Assembly (NCBI RefSeq): GCF_011397635.1
Contig: NC_064752.1
Location: 5,290,607 to 5,354,606, forward strand
DNA: 64,000 bases
Direction: 5' to 3'
DNA from: Epinephelus fuscoguttatus
Taxonomy: Eukaryota > Chordata > Actinopteri > Perciformes > Serranidae
The translations under genes were made by a program, and so were the position numbers. Every line of letters begins with the position of its first letter. The stretch's first letter is position 1. This document shows positions 13,191-25,209 of the stretch, in pieces. The notes beneath the pieces are model-generated. The model was given only the letters and a program-made list of their open reading frames with translations, was not told the origin of the DNA and searched no databases.

Positions 13191-14109
13191 CATCACAGCC
13201 GGTCTCAGTCTCAACCCAGTCTCTCTCCGAAGTTGTCAGATACCAGTGCTTGGGCAGTGACTTCCAGCATCAGACATGGATGAAAAAGGCTGTCCTCCCA
13301 TGTCAGCATCATATGCGGCTGACGTGAAAGGACAGTGACATCAGGGGAAAACGCGACGGGACAACATAAGTCAAGGCAGCAGAAGTCTGAGTAGAGTTGG
13401 CGACACAGGTGGTGGACGGGTCCAACAATCACTGACTTTCATCCGGAAGGCCAGCGATTGCTTCCTGTTAGATTGTAAAGCCAAACCTGTTCTTTTTTCC
13501 TAAACCAAACCATGTGCATGTGTTGTTGAAGGAAATTAAAGCATCAATTCGCAGGGTTGTACCGATGTAGTGCATTTATTTTGAAAGAGACTGTTTGCAG
13601 ACTGTACATTTCCTGTGAAAACAGATGTGCATTTTGAAAACAGACAGAAGTTGACACAGCATCCCAGAACGTCAGCAACCAACACACTCACAGTACCGTG
13701 CATGTCATATCTAGACGTGGAGAGTCCATGACCAAACGTTGATATGAGACGAGGTCGGAGTGAGAATGTGTTGACCCGGTGTACATCAGTTCAGACATAT
13801 TTGGAAAGCTTCCCCAGTTTCCCTGTGGCAAGGGCAGTACTGACAAGACACCTCTAGCTCTGAATAAGGTAAATCATTATTTTGTTTTCTGATTTTTTGA
13901 GATATAAACATAACAGTTTTGTGCTTGTAACATTTTCTAAAATGCTAAAAAAAATATTTTTACACGTGAGATGCCATCCTGGTGTAGCGGGCGTGGGAGG
14001 AAACACTGTGCACATGTGCAGTGTGAAAGTACATGAAGGAAAACAGCAAAAACAGTTTGAGCCCATGGAACCAGGCAATATTCATTCAAATGAATGGGCA
14101 CCATCTTTC

Positions 14110-14610
14110 TTTCCTTCTTGCTTTATTCTTTATTTAATCAGGATGTCTCACTGAGATCAAGATCTCATTTGCAAGAGAGACCTGAGTACAATATGTAATT
14201 ACACATACACTGGTAACAGTAATGGAGGTGCATACAGGAAACCAGTCTGCCCCAGCTCAGTGTTGGTGTGAGGGACTTTTAAAACCAGTCTCTCCTGTGA
14301 TCTGGCTCCATGTCGATGATTTTGGTACACAACTATGGATGTTAGGTATCCTGGTAGTTTGTACAGCTGGGCCTTATAGATGAAGATGCAGGCGTGTAGG
14401 TGTCTTCTAACTGCCAGTGATGTCCAGCCAACCTTTTTATACAGGTCACAATGGTGAGTGCGATAACTACCAGCTGTAATGAAGCGCAGGGCACAATGAT
14501 TCTATTTAATGTCTTTTTGTCTGGTGCTGCTGTGATACTTGAATTTCCCCTCTGGGGATCAATAAAGTTTGTCTTGTCTTGTCTTGTCTTGTCTTGTCTT
14601 AATAGACAGC
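14110..14610 (+). mobile_element. retroelement fragments ending in GGGGATCAATAAAG plus (TCTTG)n
   Basis: TTTCCCCTCTGGGGATCAAT followed by AAAGTTTG and four to five TCTTG units is the typical 3' end of fish non-LTR retroelements (hairpin, AATAAA, microsatellite tail). The upstream 14,135-14,200 block (GAGATCAAGATCTCATTTGC) is also a familiar fish repeat. Confidence 0.55.
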
Positions 14611-15010
14611 ATCAAGGGGCTTGAGGGCTGTGGCAGCAGCAGGAGTGTACGGGACATCCCCAGAGTCTATTGTGGACAGTTTGGTGAATTGTATAATAGT
14701 TTCTGTTTTCAGAGGAGAAGCAGGCCATATTGTGGTACTGTATAATGGTGCAAAACTCTTTCATTTGTGTCACCTTTTAAAGTGCAGATTGAATTCGGGG
14801 TGTCTATGAATTGTGCTTTTGTGAAATGAAAGTATTTGGTCTTTCTGGAGTTTAGAGACAGTTTTAATTTTGGCAGAGATGTCTGCAAGTCATTAAATGC
14901 AGTCTGTAAGTGGGTAAATGCTTGGTTTGCGGTGGAGCTGATAGCATACAGGATGGTATCATCTGCATAAAAGTGAGCAGTTCAGTGTAGGGTTGGAGAA
15001 CAGATATGGT
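14610..15010 (-). mobile_element. non-LTR reverse transcriptase fragment with YADD box
   Basis: On the minus strand, HFYADDTILYAISSTANQAF is read around 14,968-14,910 and continues THLQTAFNDLQTSLPKLKL and LNSRKTKYFHFTKAQF. FYADD is the catalytic motif of non-LTR reverse transcriptases. Only about 75 residues are recognisable before the frame decays, so it is a dead fragment. Confidence 0.75.
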
Positions 15011-15139
15011 TTATCTTTGAATGTGGTGCCCAGTTAACACGACACATCCATGGTCAGAAACATTTGCGGTTGTGGCAAGTGGAGGTTGGGGATGAGTGTG
15101 CTGCCAAACAACTCCACCTGGGGAATTTCGCCCCAAAAA

Positions 15140-15475
15140 GTAGTTACTGATTTTTAGGGAGGGTAAAGGTCACACAGGATCGGATCACCACTGGGCAGGA
15201 GACGATGTTCAGGGTATAAAAATATTCTTTATTGTAAAATTGATCTTAAAAAGTCTCAGAATTAACAGTTGGTACCACAACACTAAATACTGGGCCAAAA
15301 GGGGAATGGACAGGACTGGGGCTTACTACAGCGGCCCGAAACCATGAGGGAGGAGGGGATTGGGTCGCTGCTCTGGGCCCACAGCACCTGTCCACAGGGA
15401 GAGAAGGAAAATTAAAATGGCCTCACAGTATGACTGGTCTTACAACACGCGCTCACGCACACACACACACACACA

Positions 15476-15519
<44 letters not shown>

Positions 15520-16440
15520 CACACACACCAAAAAGCAATAAAGTACTAATATGGAAAATAAAAATAACAAAAAAAGGAATTAAATCTTCAAATACAAACA
15601 AAAACAACGAAAGAAATACAAAAGAAATCAGATTGAAATGAATCAATGCTCAAATTAATTAATCAGTCACATTAATCATGAATCAATAAACAAAATCAAC
15701 AGCAGGACCCCAGAAACCCAGGAGACTGGTTAGGCCTCCACCAACAGCTCAGTGATGAGTGAGCATCTGTCAGAGTTCGGTGCTGAGGGTTCTGGCCCCA
15801 GCGTAACCAATAAAAACCAAAACAACAAAAGAATCAAACGTTAAATGACACTAAAATAGCAGAGCCAAAAACAACAATGCCAAAACAATAAAGCCAAAAC
15901 AGTAAAGCCAAAACAGCAGCGTCGTCCAGGGAGCCATTGCGATGAATTAATGTTTAAATGGACCTCACTGGCCAGACTGTGGCACAGAATATTAGCAATT
16001 AGCCGGGAGTGGAGCAACGGGTGAGAAGGAAAAGAGAGAGCAGACAACGCAGACTTACTATGAGGAGGCACAACCACACCAGGAGGGCTTCCAGGGGGGC
16101 AACCTGGCCCCACAGCAACAGTAGTCTGCCACACTGCAGTAAAGAAAAGGACCGTGTCACCAATGCGCATATGTCACGCTAAGTGGGAGAAAGCATATCG
16201 TATACGTGTTTTGCTGCAAGACAGCGCTCTGATGCGCTCACGGCCACGCCACAATGGCTCCACCACACCTGCACAGGCTCTGCCACACCACACCAGGCCA
16301 CAGCCACCACTGGGGACGAGTGGAACCGGAAGAGAAGAGAGGGATGGCAGGTGTGGCCGGACCAGTATATAAAAAGGTGCACGGTGCCGCCCAGCTGCCC
16401 TGTCCCAGTGGAACACCACAGAAGCCAGAGGGGTAAGGAA
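15140..16440 (+). other. unexplained block with promoter-like TATATAAAAAGG and donor site
   Basis: TATATAAAAAGG at about 16366 is followed after 65-70 bp by GAGGGGTAAGG, a plausible splice donor. The preceding kilobase is locally CpG-richer, with A-rich GCCAAAACA repeats at 15,850-15,915. Could be a retroelement LTR or a stray transcription start; no protein domain is seen, including in the 166-codon antisense frame ending at 16174. Confidence 0.25.
15456..15530. repeat. compound (CA)n(CGCA)n microsatellite
   Basis: CA units give way to about ten perfect GCAC units and return to CA. Confidence 0.95.
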
Positions 16441-17309
16441 CAGTGCACCGGCTACACGGTCACTGGAACATTCTTGGCTAAATGTGGACTTGGGTTGTCC
16501 ATAAGAACACAAGTACAGACAAGAACATGGGCCTGTGATCCTTTGTTTAGCTAGTGATGTAGATTGCACCTCAGCTAGCTTCTGGTACTTCCTGCTATCA
16601 CAACAACAAACCTGGAACGTCGCTGTGGTAATAATCAACAACCTGTGACAGTATCGAATAGTCAACAACACCATCAGCTCCTGTTAGAGCAAATGTTATG
16701 TGACACAGATCAGTAAAAATCTGACATGCTTTATTAATGAGTCTGATCTCTATCAACAGAAAAAAATTTGTTTTCTTATTTATTTTTCTTCAGTCTGACT
16801 GCAGCAACACAACTGCCATTAACAAAACCACAAAACACCTACACACACTCAAAGTGTGTGTGACGCCCTGCTCATCAGTGTGAGGTTTATTTTTAAGTCT
16901 ACTTGTGAGGTCAACATGCTCTCAAGAATTTCAGCGGAAAATTATTTCTGTTTGTTTGCTAAAGTGTAAAATGTGTGCATATTTATGAGAGGTCTACTGC
17001 ATGTGAAAGTGCAGCCAGTAAAGGCTGTGTGTGAGTGTGTGTGTGTGTTCGGTGTGCTGTAGGGTGGGACGTTGTGTGAGGTGGTGTGTATGTATTTGTG
17101 TCATAAAAGTGAAAGAGATGTCTGTCATAATATGTACTCACTTGTGTTTCACACCAAAACAGATTATAAATCATATGAGAGAGAGAATACTGTCCTGACT
17201 CGGCCCCGAGAGAAGAGTCAGTGTTTGTCCTGAGTGGAAACACATTACACAGCGTGACAGCCTACGTCTGCAGATAGCCAAAATAATCAACGTCCTTAAA
17301 GGAACACTA

Positions 17310-17640
17310 AATGAGGCTGGGTAACGAACACTGATCCTTTTTTGGTACTGACTGAAATGTGTCCGTAGCACAGAGTATCGAAAACATCCAAGTGCCAAAA
17401 GCTGGCACTGAATGTTTTTCTTCTCCCTTTGATCACATAGATCCTGATTCAAGTACAGTTTGGGCCAGTTTAGATTTTGTGCAGCTGTTTGTGTTTAGAC
17501 AGAATTTAATTTAAGAACTTTAGTTTCTTTGAGAAGAATTCTTTTATATCAGAGATAGGTATTGAGATAAAGTATTGTGGTACTGGACACTGAAATTCAG
17601 GTATTGTATTGACATGAGCATGGAAAATTCAAATGAAACC
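17310..17640. repeat. common fish interspersed repeat (GGTACTGACTGAAATGTGTC type)
   Basis: TTTTTTGGTACTGACTGAAA followed by TGTGTCCGTAGCACAGAGTA is characteristic of a dispersed fish DNA repeat; AGGTATTGAGATAAAGTATTG near 17,560 fits the same family. Confidence 0.45.
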
Positions 17641-19074
17641 CCACAACACCCCACAACCATGTAACCTGTGTCTGAATACCTAGATAGTGTAACCCTTAAA
17701 TGGGAGCAAGTAAAACAATGTACTGACTTATATCACTAACAATAAACATTATATGTATTTACATGATTTCAACTTGTCATCAGGCGAAGATGAACATGAC
17801 AAAAGGTGAGGAGCTATAGGCAGACTGGGAAATGAACTGGGATTTCACTGTTGCAGGCAGATTTCCAATGTTGAAATAAAACTCAGTCCGAGCTGTTTTA
17901 AGTCAGACTTCTTCTTGTCTTTATGTTCTCACAGAATCAAGTCTTGGCTCATGCAAATACTGAAGTTCAATGATGTGAACACTGTCAACGACCAATAGCT
18001 GTGCTCCCTCCAGCACCAAACAGGAAGCAGCAAACTGGGTAAAAAAAAAAATCGAGGGGACTCAAACAAGTCTTGGTTCTCTTGTACTGTGGAAAAGGAG
18101 ACGGAACTGGTGAGACTGTAGAGTGAACAAGAGTCAGTGTTTAAGTGTACTAAACGATCTACCAAACGACACTTGTTTTACTGAGAAATCTTAATTTCTA
18201 AAATGGTTCACCACTCATTTCCACTGTGTCCTCCCACTCAAACCACCAGGAGCAGGATGTGAAATAAACTCAAAGGAATCTGCAATAGTTGTATTGCAAA
18301 AAATGACCCCGCAAGAGCCTCCGTCTTTATGAAATATTTCAGTGTGTGACTAAACACTCACATGTCTCCAGATGTGAGAGGGGGTCAGACATTAGACTTT
18401 TAAATGTCTTTTCAAAGTCTTCTAGTGTATGGTAGGCATAAGGGATCCATTGTTGTCATGCTGCCATGTCATGTGATCTTGTTGAGAAGGGGTTAAATTT
18501 AGCCAAAGTTTGGCTAAATATTGGTGAGTGAAAAAGTGCCATATTACAAAATGGAGGACTCTGAGCAGTGCACAGATAACCACATTACAGAAACTGGATT
18601 TTGAAATTGTGACAGATGAAGAGTGCATTCACTTGTTCATTCATGATTTGATGCCTTGCAGTAATTTCTTGAATCAATGTCTAATTTTACTTTCCTCAAA
18701 TTATTCATCAGAGGGCATTTTTGTCTCTCCTTGTTTTGTTTTTAAAGGGAAAAGGAGGAACCGAGCTGTCACAATATTGTATGAAAGAAAGATTTTGTCT
18801 GTGTTTTGAAACAGCTGACTTGACCTTTTGTACTTTGTAATCATTTTATCTATGTACGCAAAACAGAGCATGGCCTGGATGAGTCTTTAACGCTGGATTG
18901 GGAAATAGTTATTAGAGACTTCATTCCTGTCACTGCAAGGCTAATGGCCAATTTGAAAGCCGGTGTGGGTGGTGCTGCTGGAGTGATTGTGGATGAAGGG
19001 TCCAGGTAGGAAAATTCTGTCCCCTGTCTGTAACTCTGAATGGCTAAGCTGATCAGATCTGTGGTTCCCAAATT

Positions 19075-19220
19075 TCTTGGCTTTGGGCCCTTTAAAGCAG
19101 TGGTAGGGAAATATGCTCAGAGATGCTTTATACCAGCTGGTTAGCTTAGCATAAAGACTGGAAACAGGTAGCCTGGTCCTGTCCAAAGATAACATTATTC
19201 TCCTACCACCTCCTCTAAAA
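19075..19220. repeat. common fish interspersed repeat (GTTAGCTTAGCATAAAGACT type)
   Basis: GTTAGCTTAGCATAAAGACT then AGCCTGGTCCTGTCCAAAG is a familiar short dispersed repeat in fish genomes. No coding content. Confidence 0.5.
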
Positions 19221-20569
19221 CTCAGTCACAGAGTGTGGAAGTGAAAGTGAGGTCTGTTTTATGGCCTTGTGGCTGCTCATTGTCCTGATTGTCTCACAGG
19301 TGCGGCTGCCATATTAGTGTGACTGTGAGCACCTGGGACTGATGCTGCTCAGCTTCTACCTCAGCTAACGAGGTTCTCTCCATGTGCTGTGGTTTGGTTT
19401 CTTTATTCCTCACACATCAGTTCACTTATGACCACATCCTATCTCCTTATTTATCATCTTAACTTGCTTTGTAAATAAAAGGCTTAACGTGAACATTTCT
19501 GTCTCATCTCTGACGTTATTTGCAAAAACCTACAAGTCAGCTACCAAGATAAAAAAATCTTTAAATTAACTTTGCTGTGTAAAATTATCAGATTCATCAC
19601 AAAATGGAAGTTTCAATAGCAAAGATAGCTGTTAGAAATTTCACCTTGAGTCACATATTGCTGCTTTGTCAGTAGACTTTTACGTATACATATTACACGC
19701 TAGGTATCTTTCTGTGTCTACTGTTGATGTTCTGGGACGGGACGTCAACAAAAGCACATGGTTAGGTTTAAAAGAACATCATGGTACGGCTCTACATTCA
19801 TATGGGAAGCGAACTATGGGCTCTTGGGTGAAAGTCCAAGGTTTGTTGGATCCATCCTCAACTCCTCCAACTGGCTGTACATACCACCATGAAAGTTAGC
19901 TTTTGATGTTGGTGTCTGACGCCGAAATCACTGACAAAGCGGCAGTATTTGATGACTCTGGAATGAAGACAGGCTGGATATGCCAGTATTAAATGGGTTT
20001 TAGGCGCATTCTTTAGGGCAGGTCTAAAGGGCATTCAGAATATACGTCTCAGCTGAGGTTTTTACCGCAATTTGTTTCACGGTTTTTTGGTCTGTTTATG
20101 TACATGGTCATGGATACATTGAACACAAGCCATTTGCAAACAGTTTGCAAGGTTGAGTAGAGTAGAGTAGAGACACATGCCCAAAAGAAAAGCCAACATT
20201 TCTAGTTGGAAGGAGAAACACATCTACTTTTAAACATATTTAAAGACTTGGATTTTTCAAGAAGGTTTTTGCTTGCACAGTCCAAAAAGTCAGCCACCAG
20301 TAGGAAACTGAAAAAATCCTAGGACACAAAATGACAAGCAACTCCAGCCGTTCCACTTTTCTACATTTTGACGTGATAAACAACATGTTAGAATCTGTTA
20401 ATCGGAGTGTGCACTGCTGCATATAAACAGGCATATTAGTGGAATATCCATTCCCATTAGACATGTAAACAGCTTAGTAGGACTATTGTCTTTTTTGAAA
20501 TAAGGGCAAAAAAAAACCCTATTTGGTGCATGTACATATAGCCAGTGTGCTTTAAATTGAATGCAGAGC

Positions 20570-20900
20570 AAACCTCTTCTTAAACCTCAAACTCCAATCT
20601 TGACTCTGACCATAAATCCTGCACCCTCTAAATAAACCAGAATCCTAAACTTCAAATTAAATCTCAACCCTAACTCCTGACCAAACACATTTTAAACCCC
20701 AACCCCACAGAAATAAACACAGACACTGAAACCTCTAACCTAAAGTCTGACCCAACTCCAAACTATAGACCTTAAATCCTCTCCCCAAAACCCATTAACT
20801 ACTACACTACACTCTAAAGTCCAAAAGAAAGACCCTGAAACCTAACCATAAATTGCACCTAGCACAATGCATTCACAAAGAAACATCTTTGAATCTTGAA
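20570..20900. repeat. degenerate C-rich CCTAAA/CCTAAC-like repeat tract
   Basis: Dense, irregularly spaced CCTAA, AACCTC, ACCCTAAC and AAACCCCAACCCC words on one strand with few G residues. It looks like a heavily mutated minisatellite with telomere-like words; no exact period is visible. Confidence 0.4.
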
Positions 20901-21412
20901 AGTATAACCTAAGACTTAAAATAATGACTGGTTGGATTTACATCCATAGTGATCTTAAGAAAGGCACTGAACCTCCATAACAGCACCAGGGGTAATGAGC
21001 TGTGGTTGACTTCTGGTCCCTGTGCAGGGTAACATGTGGACAACAAACACTGAAAGTAATTATCTTTTTCCTAAAATAAAACACATCAGAAAACTACTTA
21101 CCCTGCAAATGAACCCTGACTGATAAATTAAACCTTAATTGTGAACCTCAAAAATGAAAAAAGGACCTCTGAATTGTTTGAGTCCTGAAATGGCAATCTG
21201 GTCTCAAAGAAATTCGTAAAATGACTTCAACCCTTTCACTCCACATTACATGGTGGTGGCATGTTATGTGTTCAGATCAAATGTCGGCAGCACTAGTTCA
21301 AATAAACACAAGAAGTGTGTGCTCTAGAGAAAGGATCAGCGCTCAGTGAAGAACCTCCTAAGCTCTATGATAAGCTATTACGGCAAGGCTAAACTATACA
21401 GGCCAATGAGCA

Positions 21413-21784
21413 GTGATAACTAACACATCTTTGGGGTCATCGGGTGGGAACCTTCTTTTACCAGTGTTTCGTCTAGTTGGTCCCACGACACCTAGGTTAG
21501 ACAGTGATCTCTGGCTTCCCAGAGACACTTCCCTAATGCCAGGTCTCACCGCACCTAAACAACAACCTTCTTTACCTTACCTATACTACCACAGAGAAGG
21601 TAGACCCAGGGAGGGAAGCCTAATTAAGGCTATAACACTCCCCCGCCGGGTTAGGCTGTACAGTCTACCTCCCCAAGACCTTTTACCACATGGCTTTCTC
21701 AGCCCAAACAGCATGCAAAACAATACTGATGGAAAGTCAATTAGGATCCGTTTTCAAGGTGGACACACAAATCCCCTGTTTTAA
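21413..21784 (+). other. unrecognised 123-codon open frame in a compositionally distinct block
   Basis: The frame is Pro/Leu/Arg-rich and matches no family I recognise; no splice context or conserved motif supports it as a host exon. The GC content and block-like edges are unlike the surroundings, so a fragment of an unknown mobile element is likelier than a gene. Confidence 0.2.
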
Positions 21785-21789
21785 CGACA

Positions 21790-22010
21790 TCACATAATGG
21801 ACGGTGGTTAATGTGACAACCCCATAGGCAGTATAAAGAGTGATCAAGTCCACATAGGGAGGAGACCAGGGCAGTGGATGGCTCAAACAAACACAAGACT
21901 TCCGTCCAGGAGACTGCTTGTGTCCCGTGTGAAACTAAAGTCAAAGTTGACTTCTTTTAACTTTACATATGTCCGTCCTTTGCGTAGTACTGCGTAAATA
22001 TGTCCCGTAC
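21790..22010. repeat. dispersed repeat, copy A (pairs with 62040-62220)
   Basis: AAGTCCACATAGGGAGGAGA... GGCTCAAACAAACACAAGAC ... GGAGACTGCTTGTGTCCC resembles, in the same orientation and order, AAGTCCACCTAGGGTGGGTG ... GGGTCCAATAAGCACAGGAC at 62,070 onward. Confidence 0.55.
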
Positions 22011-22046
22011 TTGACAAACATAGTTAATGTATTGTGATGTCTAGAA

Positions 22047-22339
22047 CATTGGTTCCCAACTCATCCAGCCATGGGGTCCAGATTTCTCCTTAGCCATCAA
22101 TTCAAGGTCCACACAGTTTAATACATTCTGCATCATACTTGTGTTTGGCCATGTCATCAAGCTAGTGCTCTGTCCCTGCCAGGTAGCTGTCTATCATCTA
22201 CCCACTCTACAGCAAGAAACTGCACCTCAAAATGGAAACTTTGTGCCAGAAATTCACTCTACTTAAAAATAAAATGGGTTTGTGAGTGACTTGCGGCCCA
22301 TTCAGAATACACCTGCGACCCACCAGTTGGGAACCACTG
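22047..22339. mobile_element. hAT-type MITE (TGGTTCCCAACT ends)
   Basis: TTGGTTCCCAACT at 22049 and AGTTGGGAACCACTG ending at 22339 are inverted. Flanks GTCTAGAA and CTCTGGAA match 6 of 8, compatible with an old 8-bp duplication. Confidence 0.65.
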
Positions 22340-23360
22340 CTCTGGAACATGATGGACCTTTAAACATTACAACTGGGAAATAGTAAAGGACCATTTTGAG
22401 GCAGGATTATTTCCATTTTATATGACTTTATACTTCTGCTTTTCTACAGTTCAGAGAGAAATATTGCCTCACACTTTCCTATCGCCCAACTTTATCTAAT
22501 TGACAGTTGGAGTCACCAGTTACCTGGAAGATCAACAGTTTACATACAAAGCTTGAGATCATTTTGTGGAATATGACTTGATATTGAGCTCTCTCTCTCT
22601 CTCTCAGCTGCAACATTAAAATGCTGCTTATGTTTTGAATTATCCATAAATACTAGTAAAGTAACATCACATAATGATAATATAACCCTTATAACTTTTA
22701 CATTTCATACTTAATCTACACGTTATAAATAATATTTCAGTATGGAAGGCCATTCCCACCAATGTGATGACAAAACAGATCCTGTAAGTCACTGTTATGA
22801 GGAACCTTCTCGAATGATGACTACATTTTTCATTATTTTAGATAAGTCATCATTTAGCGATATAAAAGCTTCTCTTTATTCTGAGACACTAACTCATTAT
22901 TTAGAGAGATTCTCTGATTATAATAACGGGATCTTGTCTCGTCATCACAGCGGCAGGAACTGGCTTCCATAACTCTGTACTTCTACTTCGGTTCAGGTCA
23001 AAGGTTTAATCATAATGACGTATACTGTTGCATTACTATTTTTACTTCAGTAAAAGACTGAGATACGTAAATGTGCGAAGCGAATCTCAGTGTGTCACCG
23101 TGAGAAATTGACCTGATGATGTCTCTCTGCTCCTGTGAGGACGTCAAACGTACATGTGATGGATTTAATGTGATACAGAGCACTACGCCCCAGACAGATA
23201 ATTAGATTTCCAGTATCAAACTATTCTCTGTGGACTGCAACAGACTGCTCAGCCTTGCGTGGCTGTGACACACACTCACACACACACAGAGCCACACACA
23301 ACCACAGGAAGTTACTCAAGCTGGCTGTAATTTCATTCAGATGCTCTGTTCGCTTTCTGC

Positions 23361-23397
<37 letters not shown>

Positions 23398-23406
23398 GGT
23401 GGGGGG
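23361..23406. repeat. (GT)n microsatellite with G-rich end
   Basis: About 13 GT units from GCGTGCGTGT, ending GGGTGGGGGTGGGGGGG. Confidence 0.9.
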
Positions 23407-23911
23407 GAAATAGTAAGAACAGAGGACAGTTTGAAGTACGTGCTCGCCCTCTGGTGGTGGACAGATCTAACAGCTGGAAATTTCAAATTACTGAAGAAGA
23501 AATGAATGTTTTATGAAGGAGAAACTAATTACAGAACACATATTATTTCACAATTACATCACATGTAACTAATTTATGAAAAACAAGTTTTCACTCGTGT
23601 GTTTTTTAGATTTCCTGTTTGTATGATTTGATTTGGAAGAAAAGAGAAATGTATCTGCTTTTGTATTTAGACAAAGGGTCAGAGGTCAGTAAGGATCCAC
23701 AGCTGAACTCTGGAGTTCATAATTTTGCTCAAGGGCACTCTGGCCAGCCTTTGTTGTTTTGTTCAGAAATAAAGTCTGTGGAAATAAAAGATTAGTGAGT
23801 GAAGCAGCCAAAACAAGATCTTGAAAAACGATTGTACCAAAAATAAACAACATTGGCACTGAATCAAAAGAGACATGATGGCAGTGAACAGCGTCAGGCT
23901 CTAGTGTGACA

Positions 23912-24421
23912 TACTCACCGGCCACTTTATTAGGTACACCTTGCTAGTACAGGGAAAGACTCCCTATTGCTTTCAAAACCGCCTTAATTATTTATGATAG
24001 ACTCCCTATTGCTTTCAAAACCGCCTTAATTATTTGTGGCATAGATTCCACAAGGTGCTGGAAACATTCACCAGAGGTTCTGGTCCATATTGACATGATG
24101 CAGTTGCTGCTGATTTGCCCATGATGAGAATCTCCCGTTCCACCACATCCCAAAGGTGCTCTATTGGACTGAGATCTGGTGACTGTGGAGGCCATTGGAG
24201 TACAGTGCACACATTGTCATGTTCAAGAAACTGGTCTGAGATGATGTGAGCTTTGTGACATGGTGCGTTATCCTGCTGGAAGTAGCCATCAGAAGATGGG
24301 TACACTGTGGTCATAAAGGGATGGACACGCTCAGCAACAATACTCAGGTAGGCTGTGGTGTTTAAACCATGCTCAGTTGGTACTAAGAAAATCTCCCCCA
24401 CACCATTACACCACCACCACC
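23912..24421 (-). mobile_element. Tc1-like (DD36E spacing) transposon 3' remnant
   Basis: On the minus strand the frame ending at 24030 reads a transposase C-terminal half: YFQQDNAPCHKAHIISDQF ... [19 protein letters not shown]. Asp-to-Glu spacing is 36 residues, as in DD36E (Incomer-like) elements. The end CCGGCCACTTTATTAGGTAC (from about 23919) is a familiar terminal sequence of fish Tc1-like elements. The N-terminal half and other end are missing. Confidence 0.8.
23957..24040. repeat. 42-bp tandem duplication inside the DD36E remnant
   Basis: The unit beginning AGACTCCCTATTGC occurs at 23957 and again at 23999, identical over about 37 bp. It duplicates the transposase C-terminal codons (read as IIKAVLKAIGSL on the minus strand). 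Confidence 0.85.
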
Positions 24422-24749
24422 GGCCAATTTGCAGACACTTTCCACTGCTTGTTTTAGAGTTAGCTGCTAACTACTATCAGCTACATTTGAAATCTCTGGC
24501 TCACAAGCATAAAACATCGTCAAAACATCACACCTGTGCTTCCCATGATCCCATCCTATACACAGACATCATTTCAGTGCTGTTACTACCTCTGACGCCA
24601 CCTTAAAGGCGAGACAACTCTGTCCCCTCATCCCGTGATTGTACCCTTTATACAGAACAGTGAGGTGGCAAAACAGCATGACACTCCCATCTTCAAGATG
24701 CTGTGTAAAAGGGGCTTTAATCTGGTGCCATGATTAGATCATTTTGATT

Positions 24750-24965
24750 TTGTCCAGTACCTCAATTTATGATTAAATACCTACAAAACTAATGACATCA
24801 CTGTCGTCCTCAGTTAGATTTCAATGCTAATTAGCAAATGTTAGCATGCCGACATAATGAACTACGATGGTGAGCATGGTGAACTTTATATCAGCTAAAC
24901 ATCACCATATTAGCACTGATGTCATGACCATGTTAGCATTCTGACGTTAGCATTTAGCTCAAAGT
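24750..24965 (-). repeat. common fish interspersed repeat (TTAGCATGC/ATTAGCACT type)
   Basis: GCTAATTAGCAAATGTTAGC and CATGTTAGCATTCTGACGTT are characteristic of a dispersed fish repeat whose usual orientation is on the minus strand. No coding content. Confidence 0.5.
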
Positions 24966-25159
24966 TGTAAATCTGCTTAAATGTAAGGAGAGACTGAATT
25001 TGAATATTAAAACTGAAATAATGAGGCAGACAGTTGAAGCTGGTGTATTCAACATTTATTTTCTGTCATTTTAAAAACTGTTTGAGGACAATCAAAATAT
25101 AAATACATTTCTCTCTCGCACTCACTCACACACACGGCAACTGGCATCCGAACACATCC

Positions 25160-25162
25160 ATC

Positions 25163-25206
<44 letters not shown>
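25160..25206. repeat. (CA)n microsatellite
   Basis: About 22 CA units following CATCCATACA. Confidence 0.95.
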
Positions 25207-25207
<1 letters not shown>

Positions 25208-25209
25208 CC

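Noticed and set aside
16174-16674. 166-codon open frame on the minus strand
   Set aside because: No recognisable domain, low-complexity Cys/Leu/Ser composition, overlaps frames on the other strand in a CpG-rich block; likely chance.
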